Both the position numbers and the translations under genes were made by a program. Below the pieces are notes generated by a model. It was given only the letters and a program-made list of their open reading frames with translations, was not told the DNA's origin and did not search any database. Of a stretch of 64,000 nt of DNA, positions 52,906 to 64,000 are shown in pieces; positions within the stretch are counted from its first letter, which is position 1, and every line of letters starts with the position of its first letter. Origin of the DNA: Baylisascaris procyonis (taxonomy: Eukaryota > Nematoda > Chromadorea > Rhabditida > Ascarididae); contig JAZARR010000274.1 in the NCBI GenBank assembly GCA_037389465.1, positions 124,001 through 188,000 of the forward strand. The letters run 5' to 3'.

Positions 52906-52919
52906 CGTTGAAGGTGACG
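52906..52919 (+). repeat. 14-bp unit with a deletion in the core
   Basis: The core reads cgttgaa instead of cgctgttgaa, so three core bases are missing. It is the only unit whose length change clearly removes core rather than linker bases. Two further ggtgacg units follow. Confidence 0.85.
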
Positions 52920-55900
52920 CACTGTTGAAGGTGACGCACTGTTGAAGGTGACGCACTGTTGAAGGTGAGGCACTGTTGAAGACGACGCACTGTTGAAGGT
53001 GAGGCGCTGTTGAAGACGACGCACTGTTGAAGGTGAGGCACTGTTGAAGGCGACGCACTGTTGAAGGTGAGGCACTGTTGAAGGCGACGCACTGTTGAAG
53101 GTGAGGCGCTGTTGAAGACGACGCACTGTTGAAGGTGAGGCACTGTTGAAGACGACGCACTGTTGAAGGTGAGGCACTGTTGAAGGCGACGCACTGTTGA
53201 AGGTGAGGCACTGTTGAAGGCGACGCACTGTTGAAGGTGAGGCACTGTTGAAGACGACGCACTGTTGAAGGTGAGGCGCTGTTGAAGACGACGCACTGTT
53301 GAAGGTGAGGCACTGTTGAAGACGACGCACTGTTGAAGGTGAGGCACTGTTGAAGACGACGCACTGTTGAAGGTGAGGCGCTGTTGAAGACGACGCACTG
53401 TTGAAGGTGAGGCACTGTTGAAGGCGACGCACTGTTGAAGGTGAGGCGCTGTTGAAGACGACGCACTGTTGAAGGTGAGGCACTGTTGAAGGTGACGCAC
53501 TGTTGAAGGTGAGGCACTGTTGAAGGCGACGCACTGTTGAAGGTGAGGCGCTGTTGAAGACGACGCACTGTTGAAGGTGAGGCGCTGTTGAAGACGACGC
53601 ACTGTTGAAGGTGAGGCGCTGTTGAAGACGACGCACTGTTGAAGGTGAGGCGCTGTTGAAGACGACGCACTGTTGAAGGTGAGGCGCTGTTGAAGACGAC
53701 GCACTGTTGAAGGTGAGGCACTGTTGAAGACGACGCACTGTTGAAGGTGAGGCACTGTTGAAGACGACGCACTGTTGAAGGTGAGGCACTGTTGAAGACG
53801 ACGCACTGTTGAAGGTGAGGCGCTGTTGAAGACGACGCACTGTTGAAGGTGAGGCACTGTTGAAGGCGACGCACTGTTGAAGGTGAGGCGCTGTTGAAGA
53901 CGACGCACTGTTGAAGGTGAGGCACTGTTGAAGACGACGCACTGTTGAAGGTGAGGCACTGTTGAAGGTGACGCTGTTGAAGGTGACGCACTGTTGAAGA
54001 CGACGCACTGTTGAAGGTGAGGCACTGTTGAAGGTGACGCACTGTTGAAGACGACGCACTGTTGAAGGTGAGGCGCTGTTGAAGACGACGCACTGTTGAA
54101 GGTGAGGCACTGTTGAAGGCGACGCACTGTTGAAGACGACGCACTGTTGAAGAGGACGCACTGTTGAAGACGACGCACTGTTGAAGGTGAGGCACTGTTG
54201 AAGGCGACGCACTGTTGAAGGTGAGGCGCTGTTGAAGACGACGCACTGTTGAAGGTGAGGCGCTGTTGAAGGCGACGCACTGTTGAAGGTGAGGCACTGT
54301 TGAAGGCGACGCACTGTTGAAGGTGAGGCACTGTTGAAGGTGAGGCGCTGTTGAAGACGACGCACTGTTGAAGGTGACGCACTGTTGAAGGTGACGCACT
54401 GTTGAAGGTGACGCACTGTTGAAGGCGACGCACTGTTGAAGGTGAGGCACTGTTGAAGGCGACGCACTGTTGAAGGTGACGCACTGTTGAAGGTGAGGCA
54501 CTGTTGAAGGCGACGCACTGTTGAAGGTGAGGCACTGTTGAAGACGACGCACTGTTGAAGGTGACGCACTGTTGAAGACGACGCACTGTTGAAGGTGAGG
54601 CGCTGTTGAAGACGACGCACTGTTGAAGGTGAGGCACTGTTGAAGGCGACGCACTGTTGAAGACGACGCACTGTTGAAGGTGAGGCACTGTTGAAGACGA
54701 CGCACTGTTGAAGGTGAGGCACTGTTGAAGGCGACGCACTGTTGAAGGTGACGCACTGTTGAAGGTGACGCACTGTTGAAGGTGAGGCACTGTTGAAGAC
54801 GACGCACTGTTGAAGGCGACGCACTGTTGAAGACGACGCACTGTTGAAGGTGAGGCACTGTTGAAGACGACGCACTGTTGAAGGTGAGGCACTGTTGAAG
54901 GTGACGCACTGTTGAAGGTGAGGCGCTGTTGAAGACGACGCACTGTTGAAGGTGAGGCACTGTTGAAGGCGACGCACTGTTGAAGGTGAGGCGCTGTTGA
55001 AGACGACGCACTGTTGAAGGTGAGGCGCTGTTGAAGACGACGCACTGTTGAAGGTGAGGCACTGTTGAAGGCGACGCACTGTTGAAGGTGAGGCGCTGTT
55101 GAAGACGACGCACTGTTGAAGGTGAGGCGCTGTTGAAGACGACGCACTGTTGAAGGTGAGGCACTGTTGAAGACGACGCACTGTTGAAGGTGAGGCACTG
55201 TTGAAGGCGACGCACTGTTGAAGACGACGCACTGTTGAAGGTGAGGCACTGTTGAAGGCGACGCACTGTTGAAGACGACGCACTGTTGAAGGTGAGGCAC
55301 TGTTGAAGACGACGCACTGTTGAAGGTGAGGCACTGTTGAAGACGACGCACTGTTGAAGGTGAGGCACTGTTGAAGGTGACGCACTGTTGAAGGCGACGC
55401 ACTGTTGAAGGTGAGGCACTGTTGAAGACGACGCACTGTTGAAGGTGAGGCACTGTTGAAGGCGACGCACTGTTGAAGACGACGCACTGTTGAAGGTGAG
55501 GCGCTGTTGAAGACGACGCACTGTTGAAGGTGAGGCACTGTTGAAGACGACGCACTGTTGAAGGTGAGGCGCTGTTGAAGACGACGCACTGTTGAAGGTG
55601 AGGCACTGTTGAAGACGACGCACTGTTGAAGGTGAGGCACTGTTGAAGGTGACGCACTGTTGAAGACGACGCACTGTTGAAGGTGAGGCGCTGTTGAAGA
55701 CGACGCACTGTTGAAGGTGAGGCACTGTTGAAGGCGACGCACTGTTGAAGGTGAGGCGCTGTTGAAGACGACGCACTGTTGAAGGTGAGGCACTGTTGAA
55801 GGCGACGCACTGTTGAAGACGACGCACTGTTGAAGGTGAGGCACTGTTGAAGGTGACGCACTGTTGAAGGTGACGCACTGTTGAAGGTGAGGCGCTGTTG

Positions 55901-57215
55901 AAGGTGACGCACTGTTGAAGACGACGCACTGTTGAAGGTGAGGCGCTGTTGAAGACGACGCACTGTTGAAGGTGAGGCACTGTTGAAGGCGACGCACTGT
56001 TGAAGGTGAGGCACTGTTGAAGACGACGCACTGTTGAAGGTGAGGCACTGTTGAAGGCGACGCACTGTTGAAGGTGAGGCACTGTTGAAGGTGACGCACT
56101 GTTGAAGGTGAGGCACTGTTGAAGACGACGCACTGTTGAAGGTGAGGCACTGTTGAAGGCGACGCACTGTTGAAGGCGACGCACTGTTGAAGGTGAGGCA
56201 CTGTTGAAGGCGACGCACTGTTGAAGGTGACGCACTGTTGAAGGTGAGGCACTGTTGAAGACGACGCACTGTTGAAGGTGACGCACTGTTGAAGGTGAGG
56301 CACTGTTGAAGACGACGCACTGTTGAAGGTGAGGCACTGTTGAAGGCGACGCACTGTTGAAGGTGAGGCACTGTTGAAGGCGACGCACTGTTGAAGGTGA
56401 GGCACTGTTGAAGGCGACGCACTGTTGAAGGTGACGCACTGTTGAAGGTGACGCACTGTTGAAGGTGAGGCACTGTTGAAGACGACGCACTGTTGAAGGT
56501 GAGGCACTGTTGAAGACGACGCACTGTTGAAGGTGAGGCACTGTTGAAGGCGACGCACTGTTGAAGACGACGCACTGTTGAAGGTGAGGCACTGTTGAAG
56601 ACGCACTGTTGAAGACGACGCACTGTTGAAGGTGAGGCACTGTTGAAGACGACGCACTGTTGAAGGTGAGGCACTGTTGAAGGTGAGGCACTGTTGAAGA
56701 CGACGCACTGTTGAAGGTGAGGCACTGTTGAAGACGACGCACTGTTGAAGGTGAGGCACTGTTGAAGACGACGCACTGTTGAAGGTGAGGCACTGTTGAA
56801 GGTGAGGCACTGTTGAAGGTGACGCACTGTTGAAGACGACGCACTGTTGAAGGTGAGGCGCTGTTGAAGACGACGCACTGTTGAAGGTGAGGCACTGTTG
56901 AAGACGACGCACTGTTGAAGGTGAGGCACTGTTGAAGGCGACGCACTGTTGAAGGTGACGCACTGTTGAAGGTGAGGCACTGTTGAAGGCGACGCACTGT
57001 TGAAGGTGACGCACTGTTGAAGGTGACGCACTGTTGAAGACGACGCACTGTTGAAGGTGAGGCGCTGTTGAAGACGACGCACTGTTGAAGGTGAGGCACT
57101 GTTGAAGGCGACGCACTGTTGAAGGTGAGGCGCTGTTGAAGACGACGCACTGTTGAAGGTGAGGCACTGTTGAAGGAGACGCACTGTTGAAGGTGAGGCG
57201 CTGTTGAAGGCGACG

Positions 57216-57385
57216 CACTGTTGAAGGTGAGGCGCTGTTGAAGACGACGCACTGTTGAAGGTGAGGCGCTGTTGAAGACGACGCACTGTTGAAGGTGAGG
57301 CGCTGTTGAAGACGACGCACTGTTGAAGGTGAGGCGCTGTTGAAGACGACGCACTGTTGAAGGTGAGGCGCTGTTGAAGACGACG
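57216..57385 (+). repeat. Perfect 34-bp dimer run, five copies
   Basis: Five exact copies of the ggtgagg-cg plus gacgacg-ca dimer occupy 170 bp, between more mixed units. Confidence 0.85.
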
Positions 57386-60300
57386 CACTGTTGAAGGTGA
57401 GGCACTGTTGAAGACGACGCACTGTTGAAGGTGACGCACTGTTGAAGACGACGCACTGTTGAAGGTGACGCACTGTTGAAGGTGAGGCACTGTTGAAGGT
57501 GAGGCACTGTTGAAGACGACGCACTGTTGAAGGTGAGGCGCTGTTGAAGACGACGCACTGTTGAAGGTGAGGCACTGTTGAAGACGACGCACTGTTGAAG
57601 GTGAGGCACTGTTGAAGGACGACGCACTGTTGAAGGTGAGGCACTGTTGAAGGTGACGCACTGTTGAAGGCGACGCACTGTTGAAGACGACGCACTGTTG
57701 AAGGTGACGCGCTGTTGAAGGTGACGCACTGTTGAAGAGACGCACTGTTGAAGGTGAGGCGCTGTTGAAGACGACGCACTGTTGAAGGTGAGGCACTGTT
57801 GAAGGCGACGCACTGTTGAAGGTGACGCACTGTTGAAGGTGAGGCACTGTTGAAGACGACGCACTGTTGAAGGTGAGGCACTGTTGAAGACGACGCACTG
57901 TTGAAGGTGAGGCGCTGTTGAAGACGACGCACTGTTGAAGGTGAGGCACTGTTGAAGGTGACGCACTGTTGAAGGTGACGCACTGTTGAAGGCGACGCAC
58001 TGTTGAAGGCGACGCACTGTTGAAGGTGAGGCGCTGTTGAAGACGACGCACTGTTGAAGGTGAGGCACTGTTGAAGGTGAGGCACTGTTGAAGGCGACGC
58101 ACTGTTGAAGGTGAGGCACTGTTGAAGGCGACGCACTGTTGAAGGTGAGGCGCTGTTGAAGACGACGCACTGTTGAAGGTGAGGCACTGTTGAAGGCGAC
58201 GCACTGTTGAAGGTGACGCACTGTTGAAGGTGAGGCACTGTTGAAGGTGAGGCACTGTTGAAGGCGACGCACTGTTGAAGGTGAGGCGCTGTTGAAGGCG
58301 ACGCACTGTTGAAGGTGAGGCACTGTTGAAGGCGACGCACTGTTGAAGGTGAGGCACTGTTGAAGGCGACGCACTGTTGAAGGTGAGGCACTGTTGAAGA
58401 CGACGCACTGTTGAAGGTGAGGCGCTGTTGAAGACGACGCACTGTTGAAGGTGAGGCGCTGTTGAAGGCGACGCACTGTTGAAGGTGAGGCACTGTTGAA
58501 GGTGACGCACTGTTGAAGACGACGCACTGTTGAAGGTGAGGCGCTGTTGAAGACGACGCACTGTTGAAGGTGACGCACTGTTGAAGGCGACGCACTGTTG
58601 AAGGTGACGCACTGTTGAAGACGACGCACTGTTGAAGGTGACGCACTGTTGAAGGTGAGGCACTGTTGAAGGTGACGCACTGTTGAAGACGACGCACTGT
58701 TGAAGGTGAGGCACTGTTGAAGACGACGCACTGTTGAAGACGACGCACTGTTGAAGGTGAGGCGCTGTTGAAGACGACGCACTGTTGAAGGTGAGGCGCT
58801 GTTGAAGACGACGCACTGTTGAAGGTGAGGCGCTGTTGAAGACGACGCACTGTTGAAGGTGAGGCACTGTTGAAGACGACGCACTGTTGAAGGTGAGGCA
58901 CTGTTGAAGGCGACGCACTGTTGAAGGTGAGGCGCTGTTGAAGACGACGCACTGTTGAAGGTGAGGCACTGTTGAAGGCGACGCACTGTTGAAGGTGAGG
59001 CGCTGTTGAAGACGACGCACTGTTGAAGGTGAGGCGCTGTTGAAGACGACGCACTGTTGAAGGTGAGGCACTGTTGAAGGCGACGCACTGTTGAAGGTGA
59101 GGCACTGTTGAAGACGACGCACTGTTGAAGACGACGCACTGTTGAAGGTGAGGCACTGTTGAAGGTGAGGCACTGTTGAAGACGACGCACTGTTGAAGGT
59201 GAGGCACTGTTGAAGGCGACGCACTGTTGAAGGTGAGGCGCTGTTGAAGACGACGCACTGTTGAAGGTGAGGCGCTGTTGAAGACGACGCACTGTTGAAG
59301 GTGAGGCGCTGTTGAAGGCGACGCACTGTTGAAGGTGAGGCACTGTTGAAGACGACGCACTGTTGAAGGTGAGGCACTGTTGAAGACGACGCACTGTTGA
59401 AGGTGAGGCACTGTTGAAGACGACGCACTGTTGAAGGTGAGGCGCTGTTGAAGACGACGCACTGTTGAAGGTGAGGCACTGTTGAAGGTGACGCACTGTT
59501 GAAGGTGACGCACTGTTGAAGACGACGCACTGTTGAAGGTGAGGCACTGTTGAAGACGACGCACTGTTGAAGGTGAGGCACTGTTGAAGGCGACGCACTG
59601 TTGAAGGTGACGCACTGTTGAAGGTGAGGCACTGTTGAAGACGACGCACTGTTGAAGGTGAGGCACTGTTGAAGACGACGCACTGTTGAAGGTGAGGCGC
59701 TGTTGAAGACGACGCACTGTTGAAGGTGAGGCACTGTTGAAGGCGACGCACTGTTGAAGACGACGCACTGTTGAAGACGACGCACTGTTGAAGGTGAGGC
59801 ACTGTTGAAGACGACGCACTGTTGAAGGTGAGGCACTGTTGAAGGCGACGCACTGTTGAAGGTGAGGCACTGTTGAAGACGACGCACTGTTGAAGGTGAG
59901 GCACTGTTGAAGACGACGCACTGTTGAAGGTGAGGCACTGTTGAAGGTGACGCACTGTTGAAGACGACGCACTGTTGAAGGTGAGGCACTGTTGAAGGTG
60001 AGGCACTGTTGAAGACGACGCACTGTTGAAGGTGAGGCACTGTTGAAGACGACGCACTGTTGAAGGTGAGGCGCTGTTGAAGACGACGCACTGTTGAAGG
60101 TGAGGCACTGTTGAAGACGACGCACTGTTGAAGGTGAGGCACTGTTGAAGACGACGCACTGTTGAAGGTGAGGCACTGTTGAAGGCGACGCACTGTTGAA
60201 GGTGAGGCGCTGTTGAAGACGACGCACTGTTGAAGGTGAGGCGCTGTTGAAGACGACGCACTGTTGAAGGTGAGGCGCTGTTGAAGACGACGCACTGTTG

Positions 60301-63300
60301 AAGGTGAGGCGCTGTTGAAGACGACGCACTGTTGAAGGTGAGGCACTGTTGAAGACGACGCACTGTTGAAGGTGAGGCACTGTTGAAGGCGACGCACTGT
60401 TGAAGGTGAGGCACTGTTGAAGGCGACGCACTGTTGAAGGTGACGCACTGTTGAAGGCGACGCACTGTTGAAGGTGAGGCACTGTTGAAGACGACGCACT
60501 GTTGAAGGTGAGGCACTGTTGAAGACGACGCACTGTTGAAGGCGACGCACTGTTGAAGGTGAGGCGCTGTTGAAGACGACGCACTGTTGAAGGTGAGGCG
60601 CTGTTGAAGGAGACGCACTGTTGAAGGTGAGGCGCTGTTGAAGACGACGCACTGTTGAAGGTGAGGCACTGTTGAAGGCGACGCACTGTTGAAGGTGAGG
60701 CGCTGTTGAAGACGACGCACTGTTGAAGGTGAGGCACTGTTGAAGGCGACGCACTGTTGAAGGTGAGGCGCTGTTGAAGACGACGCACTGTTGAAGGTGA
60801 GGCACTGTTGAAGGTGAGGCACTGTTGAAGACGACGCACTGTTGAAGGTGAGGCACTGTTGAAGGCGACGCACTGTTGAAGGTGAGGCGCTGTTGAAGAC
60901 GACGCACTGTTGAAGGTGAGGCACTGTTGAAGGCGACGCACTGTTGAAGGTGAGGCGCTGTTGAAGACGACGCACTGTTGAAGGTGAGGCACTGTTGAAG
61001 GCGACGCACTGTTGAAGGTGAGGCGCTGTTGAAGACGACGCACTGTTGAAGGTGAGGCACTGTTGAAGGTGAGGCGCTGTTGAAGGCGACGCACTGTTGA
61101 AGGTGAGGCACTGTTGAAGGCGACGCACTGTTGAAGGTGACGCACTGTTGAAGGTGAGGCGCTGTTGAAGACGACGCACTGTTGAAGGTGAGGCACTGTT
61201 GAAGGCGACGCACTGTTGAAGGTGAGGCGCTGTTGAAGACGACGCACTGTTGAAGGTGAGGCGCTGTTGAAGACGACGCACTGTTGAAGGTGAGGCACTG
61301 TTGAAGGCGACGCACTGTTGAAGGTGAGGCGCTGTTGAAGACGACGCACTGTTGAAGGTGAGGCACTGTTGAAGGCGACGCACTGTTGAAGGTGAGGCGC
61401 TGTTGAAGGCGACGCACTGTTGAAGGTGAGGCACTGTTGAAGGCGACGCACTGTTGAAGGTGAGGCACTGTTGAAGGTGAGGCACTGTTGAAGACGACGC
61501 ACTGTTGAAGGTGAGGCGCTGTTGAAGACGACGCACTGTTGAAGGTGAGGCGCTGTTGAAGACGACGCACTGTTGAAGGTGAGGCACTGTTGAAGACGAC
61601 GCACTGTTGAAGACGACGCACTGTTGAAGGTGAGGCGCTGTTGAAGGCGACGCACTGTTGAAGACGACGCACTGTTGAAGGTGAGGCGCTGTTGAAGACG
61701 ACGCACTGTTGAAGGTGAGGCGCTGTTGAAGGACGCACTGTTGAAGGTGAGGCGCTGTTGAAGACGACGCACTGTTGAAGGTGAGGCACTGTTGAAGGCG
61801 ACGCACTGTTGAAGGCGAGGCACTGTTGAAGGCGACGCACTGTTGAAGACGACGCACTGTTGAAGGTGAGGCACTGTTGAAGACGACGCACTGTTGAAGG
61901 TGAGGCACTGTTGAAGGTGACGCACTGTTGAAGACGACGCACTGTTGAAGGTGAGGCACTGTTGAAGGCGACGCACTGTTGAAGGTGAGGCGCTGTTGAA
62001 GACGACGCACTGTTGAAGGTGAGGCGCTGTTGAAGGTGACGCACTGTTGAAGGCGACGCACTGTTGAAGGTGAGGCACTGTTGAAGGCGACGCACTGTTG
62101 AAGGCGACGCACTGTTGAAGGTGAGGCGCTGTTGAAGACGACGCACTGTTGAAGGTGAGGCACTGTTGAAGGCGACGCACTGTTGAAGACGACGCACTGT
62201 TGAAGGTGAGGCACTGTTGAAGGTGACGCACTGTTGAAGGTGACGCACTGTTGAAGGCGACGCACTGTTGAAGGTGAGGCGCTGTTGAAGACGACGCACT
62301 GTTGAAGGTGAGGCGCTGTTGAAGACGACGCACTGTTGAAGGTGAGGCGCTGTTGAAGGCGACGCACTGTTGAAGGTGAGGCACTGTTGAAGGTGACGCA
62401 CTGTTGAAGACGACGCACTGTTGAAGGTGAGGCACTGTTGAAGGCGACGCACTGTTGAAGGTGACGCACTGTTGAAGGCGAGCACTGTTGAAGACGACGC
62501 ACTGTTGAAGGTGAGGCACTGTTGAAGACGACGCACTGTTGAAGGTGAGGCGCTGTTGAAGACGACGCACTGTTGAAGGTGAGGCACTGTTGAAGGTGAG
62601 GCACTGTTGAAGGCGACGCACTGTTGAAGACGAGGCACTGTTGAAGGTGACGCACTGTTGAAGACGACGCACTGTTGAAGGTGAGGCGCTGTTGAAGACG
62701 ACGCACTGTTGAAGGTGAGGCACTGTTGAAGGCGACGCACTGTTGAAGGTGAGGCACTGTTGAAGACGACGCACTGTTGAAGGTGAGGCACTGTTGAAGA
62801 CGACGCACTGTTGAAGGTGAGGCGCTGTTGAAGGCGACGCACTGTTGAAGGTGAGGCGCTGTTGAAGACGACGCACTGTTGAAGGTGAGGCACTGTTGAA
62901 GGCGACGCACTGTTGAAGGTGAGGCGCTGTTGAAGACGACGCACTGTTGAAGGTGAGGCACTGTTGAAGGCGACGCACTGTTGAAGGTGAGGCGCTGTTG
63001 AAGACGACGCACTGTTGAAGGTGAGGCACTGTTGAAGACGACGCACTGTTGAAGGTGACGCACTGTTGAAGACGACGCACTGTTGAAGGTGAGGCACTGT
63101 TGAAGGCGACGCACTGTTGAAGGTGAGGCGCTGTTGAAGACGACGCACTGTTGAAGGTGAGGCGCTGTTGAAGGCGACGCACTGTTGAAGGTGAGGCGCT
63201 GTTGAAGACGACGCACTGTTGAAGGTGAGGCACTGTTGAAGGCGACGCACTGTTGAAGGTGAGGCGCTGTTGAAGACGACGCACTGTTGAAGGTGAGGCA

Positions 63301-64000
63301 CTGTTGAAGACGACGCACTGTTGAAGGTGAGGCACTGTTGAAGGTGAGGCACTGTTGAAGGCGACGCACTGTTGAAGGTGAGGCACTGTTGAAGGTGAGG
63401 CACTGTTGAAGACGACGCACTGTTGAAGGTGAGGCACTGTTGAAGGCGACGCACTGTTGAAGGTGAGGCGCTGTTGAAGACGACGCACTGTTGAAGGTGA
63501 GGCACTGTTGAAGGCGACGCACTGTTGAAGGTGACGCACTGTTGAAGGCGACGCACTGTTGAAGACGACGCACTGTTGAAGGTGAGGCGCTGTTGAAGGT
63601 GACGCACTGTTGAAGACGACGCACTGTTGAAGGTGAGGCGCTGTTGAAGGCGACGCACTGTTGAAGGTGAGGCACTGTTGAAGGCGACGCACTGTTGAAG
63701 GTGAGGCACTGTTGAAGGCGACGCACTGTTGAAGGTGACGCACTGTTGAAGGTGACGCACTGTTGAAGACGACGCACTGTTGAAGGTGAGGCACTGTTGA
63801 AGGTGACGCACTGTTGAAGGTGACGCACTGTTGAAGGTGACGCACTGTTGAAGGCGACGCACTGTTGAAGACGACGCACTGTTGAAGGTGACGCACTGTT
63901 GAAGACGACGCACTGTTGAAGGTGAGGCGCTGTTGAAGACGACGCACTGTTGAAGGTGAGGCACTGTTGAAGGCGACGCACTGTTGAAGGTGAGGCGCTG

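Larger units (their letters stand above)
1..64000 (+). repeat. 17-bp tandem satellite array filling the whole window
   Basis: The entire window is built of head-to-tail 17-bp units such as cactgttgaaggtgagg and cgctgttgaagacgacg. Each is a conserved 10-base core plus a 7-base linker from a small set (ggtgagg, gacgacg, ggcgacg, ggagacg, ggtgacg, ggtgtgg and rarer forms). I followed the phase by measuring distances between length-anomalous units; every interval is an exact multiple of 17, giving about 3,764 units with about 40 length anomalies. All units face the same way and none is interrupted by foreign sequence. Neither array edge is visible, so the true length exceeds 64 kb. The + strand is G-rich relative to C, and I saw no run of three or more G. 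Size and homogeneity fit eukaryotic satellite or mega-minisatellite DNA; I do not recognise the family or the species. Confidence 0.98.
24029..64000 (+). repeat. Right domain: diverged, less ordered satellite
   Basis: The same 17-bp unit continues, but order and length fidelity drop. I located 37 units of abnormal length, about one per 1.1 kb against one per 8 kb on the left, and 15 of them lie between 24.0 and 32.1 kb. The linker ggagacg becomes rare after about 40.2 kb. The forms ggtgagg followed by ca, and ggtgacg, become common. Long runs still keep strict phase, for example 32104-36030 (231 units), 43702-47339 (214 units) and 57743-61720 (234 units). The boundary is placed at the first 18-bp unit of the right side; the compositional change is gradual over roughly 23.6-25.4 kb, so the exact position is a judgement. 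Confidence 0.8.

Noticed and set aside
25391..63964. A second - strand open frame of about 12,857 codons in another frame
   Set aside because: It gives the same periodic peptide as the first frame. Two fully overlapping frames with the same product are a hallmark of a stop-free tandem repeat, not of two genes.
25357..63981. A - strand open frame of about 12,874 codons starting at a GTG
   Set aside because: It is pure repeat translation with a 17-residue period, begins only because the window ends, has no non-repeat domain, and would be identical in the other frames. The absence of stops follows from the unit sequence, so it is not evidence of coding.
1..64000. CRISPR array
   Set aside because: Units are directly adjacent and there are no unique spacers between conserved repeats; the 7-base linkers come from a handful of recurring forms.
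1..64000. CENP-B box, because its length is also 17 bp
   Set aside because: The essential bases of the CENP-B box (TTCG then A then CGGG at fixed spacing) are not present in either orientation of the unit. A centromeric role is neither shown nor excluded.
1..64000. Telomeric repeat array
   Set aside because: There is no GGG run or T/G-rich motif of known telomere type, and the block-wise higher-order structure is that of a satellite. An unusual telomere-associated satellite cannot be excluded without chromosome position.
1..64000. G-quadruplex-forming sequence on the G-richer + strand
   Set aside because: I saw no run of three or more G anywhere; only GG pairs occur, so classical quadruplex motifs are absent.
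1..64000. Transposable element or inverted repeat inside the array
   Set aside because: Phase tracking leaves no room for an insertion larger than 9 bp, and the reverse-complement core ttcaacag was not seen on the + strand.

Overview
The window is a single, uninterrupted head-to-tail array of a 17-bp repeat on the + strand, and both window edges lie inside the array. I see no protein-coding gene, RNA gene, transposable element, CRISPR array, unique spacer or inverted unit. Each unit is a near-invariant 10-base core, cactgttgaa or cgctgttgaa, followed by a 7-base linker drawn from a short list of variants. By following the unit phase from base 1 to base 64000 I count about 3,764 units, and about 99% of them are exactly 17 bp. 

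Shorthand used below for the 7-base linkers: G = ggtgagg followed by a unit starting cg; g = ggtgagg followed by ca; D = gacgacg; E = ggagacg; C = ggcgacg; T = ggtgtgg; t = ggtgacg; K = ggcggcg; b = ggtgtag. 

The array has two domains. The left domain (1 to about 24,028) is highly ordered. About 1,410 units contain only three length anomalies (6988, 13446 and the cluster at 14008-14066), and the linker types follow higher-order patterns. The basic pattern is an E pair 85 bp apart in a roughly 14- to 20-unit module. Modules are copied in larger tandem or near-tandem blocks with offsets of 1,479, 1,190, 2,321 and 901 bp, and one more distant block with an offset of 5,440 bp. The right domain (about 24,029 to 64,000) is less ordered. 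It has 37 length-anomalous units, much more ggtgagg-ca and ggtgacg, few ggagacg, and only islands of the ordered pattern near 32.0-34.1, 36.75-37.1 and 39.0-40.15 kb. 

Two very long open frames on the - strand (each about 12,860 codons) are by-products of the repeat. The 17-bp unit carries no stop in any phase on that strand, and because 17 is not a multiple of 3 all three frames give the same 17-residue periodic peptide. The + strand meets TGA in every frame every 51 bp or less. 

Satellite DNA of this size and texture points to a eukaryotic chromosome (centromeric, pericentromeric, subtelomeric or other heterochromatin), but nothing in the sequence identifies the species or the chromosome position. 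Variation concentrated at CpG/TpG/CpA positions would fit a genome with cytosine methylation; that is inference.
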